Below are positions 1-7,677 of a stretch of DNA of 64,000 nucleotides, in pieces. The position numbers and the translations under genes were made by a program. The stretch lies in NCBI RefSeq assembly GCF_019966515.1, contig NZ_JAIMIB010000006.1:62001-126000 (forward strand), given 5' to 3'. The notes under the pieces were generated by a model that had not been told where the DNA came from, made no database searches, and was given only the letters and a program-made list of their open reading frames with translations. How positions within the stretch are numbered: position 1 is the first letter of the stretch; each line of letters opens with the position of its first letter. The stretch is from Roseovarius aestuarii (GTDB lineage Bacteria; Pseudomonadota; Alphaproteobacteria; Rhodobacterales; Rhodobacteraceae).

Positions 1-88
1 AAAGCCCGAAGATCACCAGAAGCGGGATCAAAGACCAGCCCCAGGTCAAATCGCCAATCAGCCCGAAAAAACTTTCGATCGTAGACAT
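1..88 (-). CDS. Sodium:amino-acid symporter (AGCS-like), N-terminal fragment
   Basis: Only the first 29 codons are inside the window; the gene runs off the left edge. The start ATG (86-88) has a good AAAGGA ribosome site about eight bases upstream. The visible peptide begins MSTIESFFGLIGDLTWGWS and enters a hydrophobic segment, which resembles the start of alanine/glycine:cation symporters, where a short amphipathic stretch with a Trp-Gly motif precedes the first membrane helix. It is divergent from an Lrp/AsnC regulator gene, a family that controls amino-acid transport. The family call is an inference from a very short piece. Confidence 0.5.
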   Translation of the reverse strand, partial: MSTIESFFGLIGDLTWGWSLIPLLVIFGL

Positions 89-251
89 GCCGCGCGTCCT
101 TTCAAATTGGTTAATAACGAAAACGTTACAGCTTTGACCTGTGAAGTAAACGACCTTTGGTTGCATATTTTATGCTGGCACATTCTTGGGTCGTGACAAG
201 AGTCCACGCGGCACATGAATGACAATGCAGCGTGCTGAAACAAACCGACGG

Positions 252-725
252 TTACGTCTCCAATGGCAGCGCCAGCGTGGATTTTTCCCGCGCGACAGCG
301 ATTGAAGTGCGGAATTTACGCACATTCTTGTCGGCAAAGAAAAACCGGTGGGTGAATTGTTCGTAATCCGCCATGTCGCGGGCCACGACGACGATGATGA
401 AATCCGTCTCGCCCGCCACGCAGTAGAAATGCTGCACATTAGGATCTGTTCGTGCTTTGCGCTTGAAGGCGTCAATCTGGTCCAGCCGATCCCGTTCCAG
501 ATCGACCGAAACGACTGCGGTGATGCCAAAGCCAAGCAGGGCCGCGTCAAGTTGGGCCACCTCTCGCAGGATCACACCGTTTTCACGTAACCGTCTGAGG
601 CGCCGTTGCACTGACGCGGTCGATGCCCCGGCCAAGGCGGCAAGCTCGGCGATCGGGCGGCGCGAATCCTCCTGAATCGCCGACAGGATTTTGCGATCTA
701 CGGCGTCTAAATCAACTATATCCAT
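252..725 (-). CDS. Lrp/AsnC family transcriptional regulator
   Basis: This 157-residue protein has the standard two-domain Lrp layout. An N-terminal winged helix (residues about 5-65, starting DLDAVDRKILSAIQEDSRR) is followed by a RAM ligand-binding/oligomerisation domain with the typical VQHFYCVAGETDFIIVV strand. Members are DNA-binding feast/famine regulators responding to amino acids. It lies between a likely amino-acid symporter and the divergently transcribed azlCD exporter genes, with only 88 bases to azlC. Local control of branched-chain amino-acid export is therefore plausible, although the effector is not visible in the sequence. Confidence 0.93.
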   Translation of the reverse strand: MDIVDLDAVDRKILSAIQEDSRRPIAELAALAGASTASVQRRLRRLRENGVILREVAQLDAALLGFGITAVVSVDLERDRLDQIDAFKRKARTDPNVQHFYCVAGETDFIIVVVARDMADYEQFTHRFFFADKNVRKFRTSIAVAREKSTLALPLET

Positions 726-813
726 TATATCCTACCTAAGTTTGATGGCATTCGATCATCTATAATAGCGTAATTGATGTATAAAGATCACCAGAATTTC
801 ATAAAGTCACGCC

Positions 814-1494
814 ATGAAGCAGGGCTTTCTTTCCATCTTGCCGCTGGCAGCCGGCGCGGCGCTTTATGGTTTTGCCTTCGGCGTTCTGGCGGCACAGATC
901 GGGTTTCCATGGTGGGGCGTGGCGTTGATGAGCGGCGTTGTGCATGCCGGGTCCAGCCAGATCGTGGCGGTAGAGCAATTCGGCAGTCATGGTTTCGTGC
1001 TGGGCGCGGTGTTGGCGGGTGCGGCGCTGAACCTGCGGTATCTGGGGATTATCGCGTCGCTTTCGGAGGTGCTGCGGGACGTGCCCTTGCGGGTGAAACT
1101 GCTGGCGATCCATATCACCGGCGATGAGAACTGGGCGTTGACGATGGCGAGGCGGGCGCATGATCCGACCATCGGCGCGGCTTTCCTGATCGGGTCCGGG
1201 CTGACGATGATCTCGGTCTGGGTCATCTCGACCAGTGCCGGGGCACTGATTGGCGGCGCGATCCCCGATCTGGAAGGCTACGGGCTTGGCTTTGCCTTTA
1301 CCGCGGCTTTTATCGCCATGGCTCGGGCGATGTGGCGGGGCCGGCGTACGGTGTTGCCCTGGGCGGTCACATTTGTAGTCACGCTGGGCCTGGTACAGGC
1401 CGGGATGGGCGCGGCCTATGCCATCGTTCTGGGCAGTCTGGTCGGTGTTTTCACGGCCCAGATGCGCCGGGCGCGCAGGGAGGAAACCGCATGA
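814..1494 (+). CDS. azlC: AzlC family branched-chain amino-acid exporter, large subunit
   Basis: The 226-residue hydrophobic protein has the AzlC family features: an N-terminal GFLSILPLAAGAALYGFAFG segment, a conserved GSSQIVAVE motif after the second helix, and several further membrane helices. AzlC pairs with the small subunit AzlD to export branched-chain amino acids across the inner membrane. The stop codon overlaps the azlD start (ATGA), so the two are translationally coupled. The gene is divergent from an Lrp-type regulator, the same arrangement as azl loci in other bacteria. Confidence 0.93.
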   Translation: MKQGFLSILPLAAGAALYGFAFGVLAAQIGFPWWGVALMSGVVHAGSSQIVAVEQFGSHGFVLGAVLAGAALNLRYLGIIASLSEVLRDVPLRVKLLAIHITGDENWALTMARRAHDPTIGAAFLIGSGLTMISVWVISTSAGALIGGAIPDLEGYGLGFAFTAAFIAMARAMWRGRRTVLPWAVTFVVTLGLVQAGMGAAYAIVLGSLVGVFTAQMRRARREETA

Positions 1495-1793
1495 GCAGCG
1501 CCGAGTGGTTATTGATCGGATTACTGGCCGTCGCGTCCTACGGCGTGCGGCTGGCGGGCCTGATCGGGGGCCGGGCCATTGCCGCCAACCCGCGGCTGAA
1601 ACCGTTTCTGGATGATCTGCCGGGATGCCTGATGGTGGGGCTTGTTGCATCGTCCCTGGCGGGAGAGCCGATTGTGACATGGCTGGCGGCGCTAGTGGCA
1701 CTTGCCGTGGCGATTACCAGCAACAACGTGGTGGTGACAATGGCGGCGGGGCTGGCCGCCATCATAGTTGGCCACCAGCTGCCGTTTTTCTGA
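1491..1793 (+). CDS. azlD: AzlD domain protein, small subunit of branched-chain amino-acid exporter
   Basis: This 100-residue protein begins MSSAEWLLIGLLAVASYGVR and has about four short hydrophobic helices, matching the length and plan of AzlD. The ATG overlaps the azlC stop by four bases, so it is almost certainly co-translated with it. A longer reading frame is open upstream, but it lies inside azlC and lacks a ribosome site. The gene ends five bases before the convergent NYN-domain gene. Confidence 0.9.
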   Translation: MSSAEWLLIGLLAVASYGVRLAGLIGGRAIAANPRLKPFLDDLPGCLMVGLVASSLAGEPIVTWLAALVALAVAITSNNVVVTMAAGLAAIIVGHQLPFF

Positions 1794-1798
1794 GCGCC

Positions 1799-2509
1799 CT
1801 AATCGACCCGGCGCACCAGAAGCTGATTTCCGGGGTTGGATTTGGTTTCGAAGACTTTCAGTTCTTTCACCAAGTCGCTCAGCTTTTTCCGGCCATAGCT
1901 GCGAGTGTCGAAATCCGGTTTGTCAGCCTGGATCTGCTGTCCGATGCGGCCCAGCGGATACCACTCTCCATCCTGATCGATCTTTTCCATTGCATCGAAA
2001 ATCAGATGGCGAGCGTCGGCGACCTTCTGCTGGTTCAGCTTGGATGATTTAGATTTGTCAGGGCCGGGTTCATCATAAATGTTTTCGATGGCGACAAAGC
2101 GATTGCAAGCGTTTTTCAGCGCGTCAGGTGCCTTGGCTTCTCCGATACCGATCACGGTCAGGCCCTGTTCGCGGATGCGACTGGCCAGCCGGGTAAAATC
2201 GCTATCAGAGGACACCAGCACAAAGCCATCGAAGTGTCCGGCGTGCAGGATATCCATCGCATCAATCACCAAACCGATATCCGAAGCGTTCTTGCCCTTG
2301 GTGTTGGCGGTCTGCTGATGTTGGACGAGCCCGAGTTTCTGCGCCGTTACCGTCCAGCCCGAAAGCTGTTGACTGGACCAGTCGCCATACACCCGTCGCA
2401 ACCCCGGTTCGCCATAGCTGGTGACCTCTTTCAGGATCGCATCGGCATATTTGGCAGGCACGTTATCGGCGTCGATCAGCACAGCGAGAAGGAGGGTTTC
2501 AGCGGGCAT
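1799..2509 (-). CDS. NYN domain protein with C-terminal OST-HTH-like domain
   Basis: The 236-residue protein starts with a NYN (PIN-like, LabA/DUF88) nuclease fold. It shows the acidic motif AVLIDADNVPAKY near residue 12, a central NASDIGLVIDAMD stretch, and FVLVSSDSDFTRLASRIRE; these aspartates form the expected metal site. After residue about 160 a Lys-rich linker leads to a winged-helix segment resembling OST-HTH/LOTUS domains. The family is thought to act on RNA. The gene stands alone and is convergent with azlD, and its target is unknown. Confidence 0.85.
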   Translation of the reverse strand: MPAETLLLAVLIDADNVPAKYADAILKEVTSYGEPGLRRVYGDWSSQQLSGWTVTAQKLGLVQHQQTANTKGKNASDIGLVIDAMDILHAGHFDGFVLVSSDSDFTRLASRIREQGLTVIGIGEAKAPDALKNACNRFVAIENIYDEPGPDKSKSSKLNQQKVADARHLIFDAMEKIDQDGEWYPLGRIGQQIQADKPDFDTRSYGRKKLSDLVKELKVFETKSNPGNQLLVRRVD

Positions 2510-2581
2510 GGCAGTTCCTGTTTTGGGCCACCATGCCCGAAGTTCAAGCGACGCGAAACCGGATTATCCGCAAGGGGCCGT

Positions 2582-3454
2582 TCAGGCGTCTTCGCTGATC
2601 TTGTCCTGCGTCATGGTTTCGAAATCGCTGGCATTATGGCGCTCATGCAGCTGTTCATATGGCTCGCCACTGGTCTTGTTGACCATCCGGCCGCGTTGCA
2701 CCGCCGGGCGGGCGTCGATCTTTTCCGCCCAGGCCAGAACATGCTTGTAGCTTTTCGTATCGAGGAACGTGCCAGCCTCACCATAGGCGCGGCCAAGGGT
2801 CAGGTTGCCGTACCAGGGCCAGATCGCCATGTCGGCAATGGAATAATTCTCGCCCGCGATATAGGGCCGGTCGGCCAGTTGCCGGTCAAGCACGTCAAGC
2901 TGGCGTTTGACCTCCATCGCGAAACGATCAATCGGGTATTTCCAGTGCTGCGGCGCGTAGAAATAGAAATGCCCGAAACCACCGCCCAGGTATGGCGCGC
3001 TGCCCATCTGCCACATCAGCCAGTTGATCACCTCGGTCCGTTCGGGGCCCGAGGCGGGCAGGAACGCCCCGAATTTCTCGGCCAGGTGCATCAGAATCGA
3101 ACCGGATTCGAAGACCCGCACCGGGGTGTCGCCGCTGTGATCCACCAGCGCCGGGATTTTCGAGTTTGGGTTGATCTCGGTAAAGCCGCTGCCGAACTGG
3201 TCGCCATCGCCGATGCGGATCAGCCAAGCATCATATTCGGCGTCATGCCCCGCCGCCAGCAGCTCCTCAAACATCACGTTGACCTTCACCCCGTTGGGCG
3301 TGGCCAGCGAATAGAGCTGAAACGGATGTCTGCCGACAGGAAGCTCCTTGTCGTGGGTGGCCCCCGCGATGGGACGATTGGTCGAGGCAAACTCGCCACC
3401 GTTTTCTTCTTCCCATGTCCAGATTTCTGGGGGCGTATAAGTATCATCGCTCAT
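2582..3454 (-). CDS. yghU: YghU-type glutathione S-transferase / disulfide-bond oxidoreductase
   Basis: The 290-residue protein resembles E. coli YghU along its whole length. Shared stretches include LYSLATPNGVKVNVM, AWLIRIGDGDQFGSGF, NPNSKIPALVD and the C-terminal QLHERHNASDFET. YghU binds two glutathiones and reduces disulfides in the cytosol. The start chosen is the ATG at 3454, preceded by AGAGGAAA and giving the usual MSDDTY N-terminus; an in-frame ATG ten codons upstream has no comparable ribosome site. It is monocistronic. Confidence 0.93.
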   Translation of the reverse strand: MSDDTYTPPEIWTWEEENGGEFASTNRPIAGATHDKELPVGRHPFQLYSLATPNGVKVNVMFEELLAAGHDAEYDAWLIRIGDGDQFGSGFTEINPNSKIPALVDHSGDTPVRVFESGSILMHLAEKFGAFLPASGPERTEVINWLMWQMGSAPYLGGGFGHFYFYAPQHWKYPIDRFAMEVKRQLDVLDRQLADRPYIAGENYSIADMAIWPWYGNLTLGRAYGEAGTFLDTKSYKHVLAWAEKIDARPAVQRGRMVNKTSGEPYEQLHERHNASDFETMTQDKISEDA

Positions 3455-3724
3455 GACGTTTCCTCTGCTTTCCGTATTCAGCAATAGTTAAGGTCGCTAT
3501 TCATGACATCAACATACTGCAGCGCACAAGAGCTGTGCGTCTTTCCGACTTTATCGAAAGGTCATGTTCCAGCCCGGTCCGCCATGGGGCACACGCGAAG
3601 GTGAACGCGCGGCGGGTAGCGTACACGAAGTCGACAGAAAGGGTGTCGGGCGCCGCCGCAGCCCCCATTTGTCTATCAGCAGCAACGGCCCTCGTCAGAG
3701 GCCCACGTAGTGAGAGGAAGAACG

Positions 3725-4090
3725 ATGATACACAAACACTTCATTGCCGCTGTAACAGCGCTTGGCCTCGCGATTTCCGGCATATCCGCCACGACCGCTC
3801 AGGCGAGTGACGATACGGCCAAAATCATCACCGGTGCAGCAGCCCTGGTTATTATCGGCACGGCAATCGCCAAGCACAGCAAGAGCAAAGAGCACGGGTA
3901 TGTCGCGTCTGGCCATCACGGCCACAAAAAGAGCTATTATGGCCATTCTCGCCATAAGAAGAATTATTACGGCCGCTTCGGTCAAAAAAAGAAATACTAT
4001 CGTCATTCAAGCCACAAGCGTTACAAATACGGTAAGCGCCATCGCCATGGGTATAAATACGGCCATCGTCGCAGCAAGTTCTACCACTGA
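3725..4090 (+). CDS. Small secreted Lys/Tyr/His-rich repeat protein
   Basis: This 121-residue protein has a clear signal peptide (MIHKHFIAAVTALGLAIS, cleavage probably after TTAQA near residue 25). The mature part starts with a short hydrophobic segment (about residues 30-45). Its second half consists of imperfect ten-residue repeats of the pattern K-K-x-Y-Y-G-x-x-x-H. The start has an AGAGGAAG ribosome site. The strongly basic, aromatic composition could suit metal binding, heparin-like polymer binding or surface attachment, but no function is recognised. A bidirectional terminator follows at 4165. Confidence 0.72.
   Translation: MIHKHFIAAVTALGLAISGISATTAQASDDTAKIITGAAALVIIGTAIAKHSKSKEHGYVASGHHGHKKSYYGHSRHKKNYYGRFGQKKKYYRHSSHKRYKYGKRHRHGYKYGHRRSKFYH
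3926..4048 (+). repeat. 30-base coding repeat array
   Basis: Four successive units of about 30 bases start at 3926, 3956, 3986 and 4016. Each encodes K-(K/R)-x-(Y/K)-Y followed by a Gly/His/Arg-rich half. The third base positions vary, so the array has diverged as coding sequence and is not a recent DNA duplication. It lies inside the secreted repeat protein gene. Confidence 0.7.
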
Positions 4091-4164
4091 TCACGTGCTC
4101 GGACCTATGGTTGCCGCCCCGTGGAATTATATGAAGAAAAAGCCTGCTGACCTGATGCAGAACT

Positions 4165-4192
4165 AAAAACCCGGGCGACGCCCGGGTTTTTT
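4165..4192. terminator. Bidirectional intrinsic terminator
   Basis: A perfect seven-base-pair stem, CCCGGGC (4170-4176) and GCCCGGG (4180-4186) with a GAC loop, is flanked by A5 on the left and T6 on the right. It serves the plus-strand repeat-protein gene ending at 4090 and the minus-strand frmA gene ending at 4206. Confidence 0.92.
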
Positions 4193-4205
4193 GGTTTTTC
4201 ACGCT

Positions 4206-5318
4206 TCAGTACACAACAACGGATCTGATCGACTCGCCCGCATGCATCATGTCAAAGCCTTTGTTGATGTCCTCGAGCTTGAGAATATGAGTGATCATCG
4301 GGTCGATCTCGATTTTGCCATCCATGTACCAATCGACGATCTTTGGCACATCCGTGCGGCCCCGCGCGCCGCCAAAGGCCGTGCCGCGCCAGCTGCGCCC
4401 GGTGACCAGCTGGAACGGCCGGGTCGAGATTTCGGCCCCTGCCGGTGCCACGCCGATGATGATCGATTCACCCCAGCCCTTATGCGCGGCCTCCAGCGCC
4501 GTGCGCATCACGCCGACATTGCCGGTGGCGTCAAAGGTGTAATCCGCGCCACCCCCAGTCACCTCGACTAGATGGCCCACCAGATCGCCCGAGACTTCGG
4601 ACGGGTTGACGAAATCGGTCATACCGAATTTTGTGGCCATCTCGACCTTGCCGGGGTTCAGATCGACGCCGACGATCTGGTCGGCCCCCGCCAGCCGCAA
4701 CCCCTGGATGACGTTGAGGCCGATGCCGCCCAGTCCGAAGACAATCGCTCGACTGCCGATCTCGACCTTGGCGGTGTTGATTACCGCACCGATCCCAGTG
4801 GTGACGCCGCAGCCGATGTAACAGATCTTGTCGAACGGCGCGTCCTTGCGCACCTTGGCCAGTGCGATCTCGGGCAGAACCGTGTGGTTCGAGAAGGTCG
4901 AACAGCCCATATAGTGAAGGATAGGCGTACCATCGAGCATTGAGAACCGACTGGTGCCATCAGGCATCACGCCCTTGCCCTGGGTTTCCCGGATCGACTG
5001 GCACAGGTTGGTCTTCGGGTTCAGGCAGTATTCGCAGGTCCGACACTCGGGCGTGTAGAGGGGGATCACGTGATCGCCGACCTCGAGCGATGTCACACCG
5101 GGGCCGACCTCAACCACAACACCGGCTCCTTCGTGGCCCAGGATCGCGGGAAACGCGCCTTCGGGGTCCGCGCCCGACAGGGTAAAGTCATCCGTGTGGC
5201 AAAGCCCGGTGGCCTTGATTTCCACCAGAACCTCGCCCGCCTTCGGGCCGTCAAGGTTCACCTCCATGATTTCCATCGGTTTGCCTGCTTCAACGGCAAC
5301 GGCGGCTGTGGTGCGCAT
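4206..5318 (-). CDS. frmA: S-(hydroxymethyl)glutathione dehydrogenase / class III alcohol dehydrogenase
   Basis: The 370-residue zinc-dependent enzyme oxidises S-hydroxymethylglutathione, formed from formaldehyde and glutathione, to S-formylglutathione with NAD. Visible features are the catalytic zinc ligands in ATGLCHTDD (Cys 40) and ILGHEGAG, and the four-cysteine structural zinc loop in PECRTCEYC...NLC. It also has the GLGGIGLNVIQG nucleotide-binding loop and the class III-specific WRGTAFGGARGR stretch. A GGGAGG ribosome site precedes the ATG. No S-formylglutathione hydrolase gene is adjacent. Formaldehyde from the demethylating enzymes near 55.9-58.3 kb is a natural substrate source, though that link is inferred. 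Confidence 0.96.
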   Translation of the reverse strand: MRTTAAVAVEAGKPMEIMEVNLDGPKAGEVLVEIKATGLCHTDDFTLSGADPEGAFPAILGHEGAGVVVEVGPGVTSLEVGDHVIPLYTPECRTCEYCLNPKTNLCQSIRETQGKGVMPDGTSRFSMLDGTPILHYMGCSTFSNHTVLPEIALAKVRKDAPFDKICYIGCGVTTGIGAVINTAKVEIGSRAIVFGLGGIGLNVIQGLRLAGADQIVGVDLNPGKVEMATKFGMTDFVNPSEVSGDLVGHLVEVTGGGADYTFDATGNVGVMRTALEAAHKGWGESIIIGVAPAGAEISTRPFQLVTGRSWRGTAFGGARGRTDVPKIVDWYMDGKIEIDPMITHILKLEDINKGFDMMHAGESIRSVVVY

Positions 5319-5452
5319 GATACATGTCCTCCCAATGCGTTTTCCGAGACATTGATTGAAAGGTCGCGCTTTTTCAATGGCGGCGCGGCGCGCGCATGCG
5401 ATAATGCGTCAGATTTCTTAACGCTTGTCGCAAATCGAAGGACGCCTGACGC

Positions 5453-5728
5453 ATGCGAACCACTGTAATTGTCATTCTGACACTGCTAGGCGCCTGCGTT
5501 TCCGAGGAGGAACGGCCAGCAAGGCAAGCGGCTGCAGACGATGTCTGCGGGGCATCGAAGCTGCAGGTTCTTGTCGGATTGCCTTTCGACTCAGGTAGTT
5601 TTGAAACGGAAGGCCAACCCCTGCGTGTTTTGCCGCCGGGATCGGCGATGACCATGGATCACAACCCGGCCCGGCTGAATGTAGATCTGGATGAGGCCGC
5701 TACCGTCACCCGCATCTGGTGCGGGTAA
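5453..5728 (+). CDS. Peptidase inhibitor I78 family lipoprotein
   Basis: This 91-residue protein begins with a lipoprotein signal, MRTTVIVILTLLGACVSEEE, with the lipobox cysteine at residue 15. The rest is one I78 inhibitor domain: a CGASKLQVLVGLPF motif, then RVLPPGSAMTMDHNPARLNV and a terminal WCG. I78 proteins inhibit serine peptidases and often occur as small periplasmic lipoproteins in proteobacteria. It ends one base before the stop of the convergent membrane-fusion-protein gene. Confidence 0.86.
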   Translation: MRTTVIVILTLLGACVSEEERPARQAAADDVCGASKLQVLVGLPFDSGSFETEGQPLRVLPPGSAMTMDHNPARLNVDLDEAATVTRIWCG

Positions 5729-5729
5729 A

Positions 5730-6926
5730 TCAATGCCCGCCACCACCTGCCAATCCCACACCAGAGATCAATGATCCCCAGACCTTGAGACGCAGGCCCA
5801 CTGCCTTAACCACACCTGTCGCAGCAATCACATGGCCTGTGAAGCCACTGAGGTTGTTGGTGTAGGTCTGCACGATGCAGCCGCTGCCATCTATCATTAT
5901 CGCTTCGTGCTCGGGGTGTTCGAGTTCAAAATAGACCAGAAGAGAGCCGCGCGCCAAACCGTTATTGGGTTCCAAAAGCCTGCCTCCGGGCACGACCTGA
6001 CCCGCGGCAATCGCGGGCTGGACCGACAAGACTCTTGCCGGCAATACGGCATTTCTGAACGACAGGCTCACATTGCTATCACAAGCAATTTCCGCAGGCA
6101 TCCCTTCGTAAAGCGTGGCACGCGCAACCTGTGAGAATCCAGCTGTAATGCGAAGTGGCAGGCCCTCGGGGCGGTCGGGAATAATAACCATCGCCGGGCT
6201 CAGGATCAGCTTTGAGGCCGGACTGCCGACACTCATTGCCAATTGGGTAACAACGCCATCGGTAAACGAATGCACATCGGTCTGATCAAGTGCAACCCGT
6301 GCAGCTTCTACCGCAACCTTGGCCGCCTCACGCTGTGCCGGAATTGCCTGAGCGATATCTGATTGTGCAAGCTCCACCTGCGCTTGTGCCGCCGCCAGTT
6401 CGGCTTCGGACACAGTAACCCCTGCCTCCAATTTACGAACTGCGTCCTGAGTGCCGACATTTCGGGCAAACAAGGTCTGGGCGTTTTCAAGGTCAACGCG
6501 CATTTTTTCCAGCGACGCCTTTGCCTCAACCTCGCTGGCCTGAGCCACCTTCAAAGTATTCTGTGCTTTGGTTTCAGCAGCGGCCAGCTTGTCCAACTCA
6601 GCTTCTGCCTGACGAAGTGCAACCTGTTGCGCGCTGCTCTCGATACGAAAAAGAAGATCATCTTTCGCGATACGTTGACCGTTCTGAACCGCCACCTCGG
6701 TCACTGGGCCGCTGGTTTGAGCTACAACCGAGACGGTGCGGAACGGGAGCAATCCGGAATATGACTTCGGATGGAAATAGAAGATCACCAAGAACAGTAA
6801 AAACGCCATGATCGCCCACAAGAAAACGGCGCTACGCATGTTCCAGACGCTCATTACTTCGCCACGACGCTTAAGTTGAAAGTATCGGATTATGACGGGA
6901 AAGGATGTCAGAAGAAGCTCAAACAT
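5730..6926 (-). CDS. HlyD-family membrane fusion protein
   Basis: The 398-residue protein has one N-terminal membrane helix (about residues 30-50), a biotinyl-lipoyl-like half domain (GPVTEVAVQNGQRIAKDDLLF) and a long Ala/Glu-rich coiled-coil hairpin (about residues 110-220). A beta-barrel domain follows. This is the plan of periplasmic adaptor subunits of EmrA/YibH type. The start at 6926 has a GAGGAG ribosome site and overlaps the upstream small membrane protein gene by eight bases. No inner-membrane pump gene is next to it, so the transported substrate is unknown. Confidence 0.83.
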   Translation of the reverse strand: MFELLLTSFPVIIRYFQLKRRGEVMSVWNMRSAVFLWAIMAFLLFLVIFYFHPKSYSGLLPFRTVSVVAQTSGPVTEVAVQNGQRIAKDDLLFRIESSAQQVALRQAEAELDKLAAAETKAQNTLKVAQASEVEAKASLEKMRVDLENAQTLFARNVGTQDAVRKLEAGVTVSEAELAAAQAQVELAQSDIAQAIPAQREAAKVAVEAARVALDQTDVHSFTDGVVTQLAMSVGSPASKLILSPAMVIIPDRPEGLPLRITAGFSQVARATLYEGMPAEIACDSNVSLSFRNAVLPARVLSVQPAIAAGQVVPGGRLLEPNNGLARGSLLVYFELEHPEHEAIMIDGSGCIVQTYTNNLSGFTGHVIAATGVVKAVGLRLKVWGSLISGVGLAGGGGH

Positions 6927-7374
6927 CTTTGCGCTCCTCTTCGATGTCATCTGAAATCGAAGGCGCGTCTGTCGCGATAACACTCCTGTCAACAAAATCG
7001 CCTGATGACCCATCGTGTGTTGCTGTGCCTCCCGCAAGGAGAGGCTCCGCTCCAACCTCACTTCGTAGATTAAACCTCGACCAATCCGCCATCAGTGCGA
7101 TCAGGATTGCGGCCAGTGGCAACAGGATGTTGAAATGTCCCAGTGGGAAAATTTCATACAGCAAAGCTACGGTCAACATCGTTGGGATCGTCTTGGCAAG
7201 AGGCGTTCCCTTGGATTGGTGCTCGGCCCAGCGATCAAAAGCTGCGTATAGTGTCACCAATCCGAAAAGAGCAAGGCAGATAAAGGCAAATGATAACCAT
7301 GCCAGATGGTCACTCTCCCCGGGCGCCACAAACCACGAAGGGGCCAAATGGCCATTAGTATTGTCAATCGCCAT
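6919..7374 (-). CDS. Small inner-membrane protein coupled to a membrane fusion protein
   Basis: The 151-residue protein has a short polar N-terminus, about three hydrophobic helices (residues about 24-45, 63-80 and 83-97) and a polar, acidic cytosolic tail. It is not a known transporter core. Its 3' end overlaps the start of the membrane fusion gene, whose ribosome site lies within the codons for the EEERK tail, so the two are translationally coupled. This resembles the DUF3302-HlyD pairs yiaW-yiaV and yibI-yibH of E. coli, but only in layout. The function is unknown. Confidence 0.7.
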   Translation of the reverse strand: MAIDNTNGHLAPSWFVAPGESDHLAWLSFAFICLALFGLVTLYAAFDRWAEHQSKGTPLAKTIPTMLTVALLYEIFPLGHFNILLPLAAILIALMADWSRFNLRSEVGAEPLLAGGTATHDGSSGDFVDRSVIATDAPSISDDIEEERKDV

Positions 7375-7677
7375 CAGACTACCTTCCTAATGTCAGCCTT
7401 CAATTCATGATTTCTACCTTGAGACGAGTATCATGTCTATTTTCGTTTAGCTGAACATAACAACGGCCAGCGCAATGAACCGTGTGACAGCTCTTCACGG
7501 CGTTGAAAAACGCTAGGGTAGGGTTGGCCTCGTTATCAAATGACGGCTGTGTTTCGCCCTGCCGCTATCCGCTCATCGAAAATGCTGCGCCATACACGAA
7601 TGGTGGGTTTCACGGTTCGCACGCCGCATGGTCAGGTCCCAATGCATAACCGCAATGGGCCGTTCATTGGAGTTATC
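7375..7677. other. Intergenic stretch without a recognised gene
   Basis: These 303 bases lie between the start of the small membrane protein gene and the 3' end of the EEP-fold gene. Short open frames here lack ribosome sites and family resemblance. It probably holds the promoter for the minus-strand membrane protein/HlyD pair. No repeat or hairpin stands out. Confidence 0.5.

Noticed and set aside
2234..3487. Plus-strand open frame of 417 codons opposite yghU
   Set aside because: It overlaps a clearly recognisable YghU gene on the other strand and shows no signal or domain.
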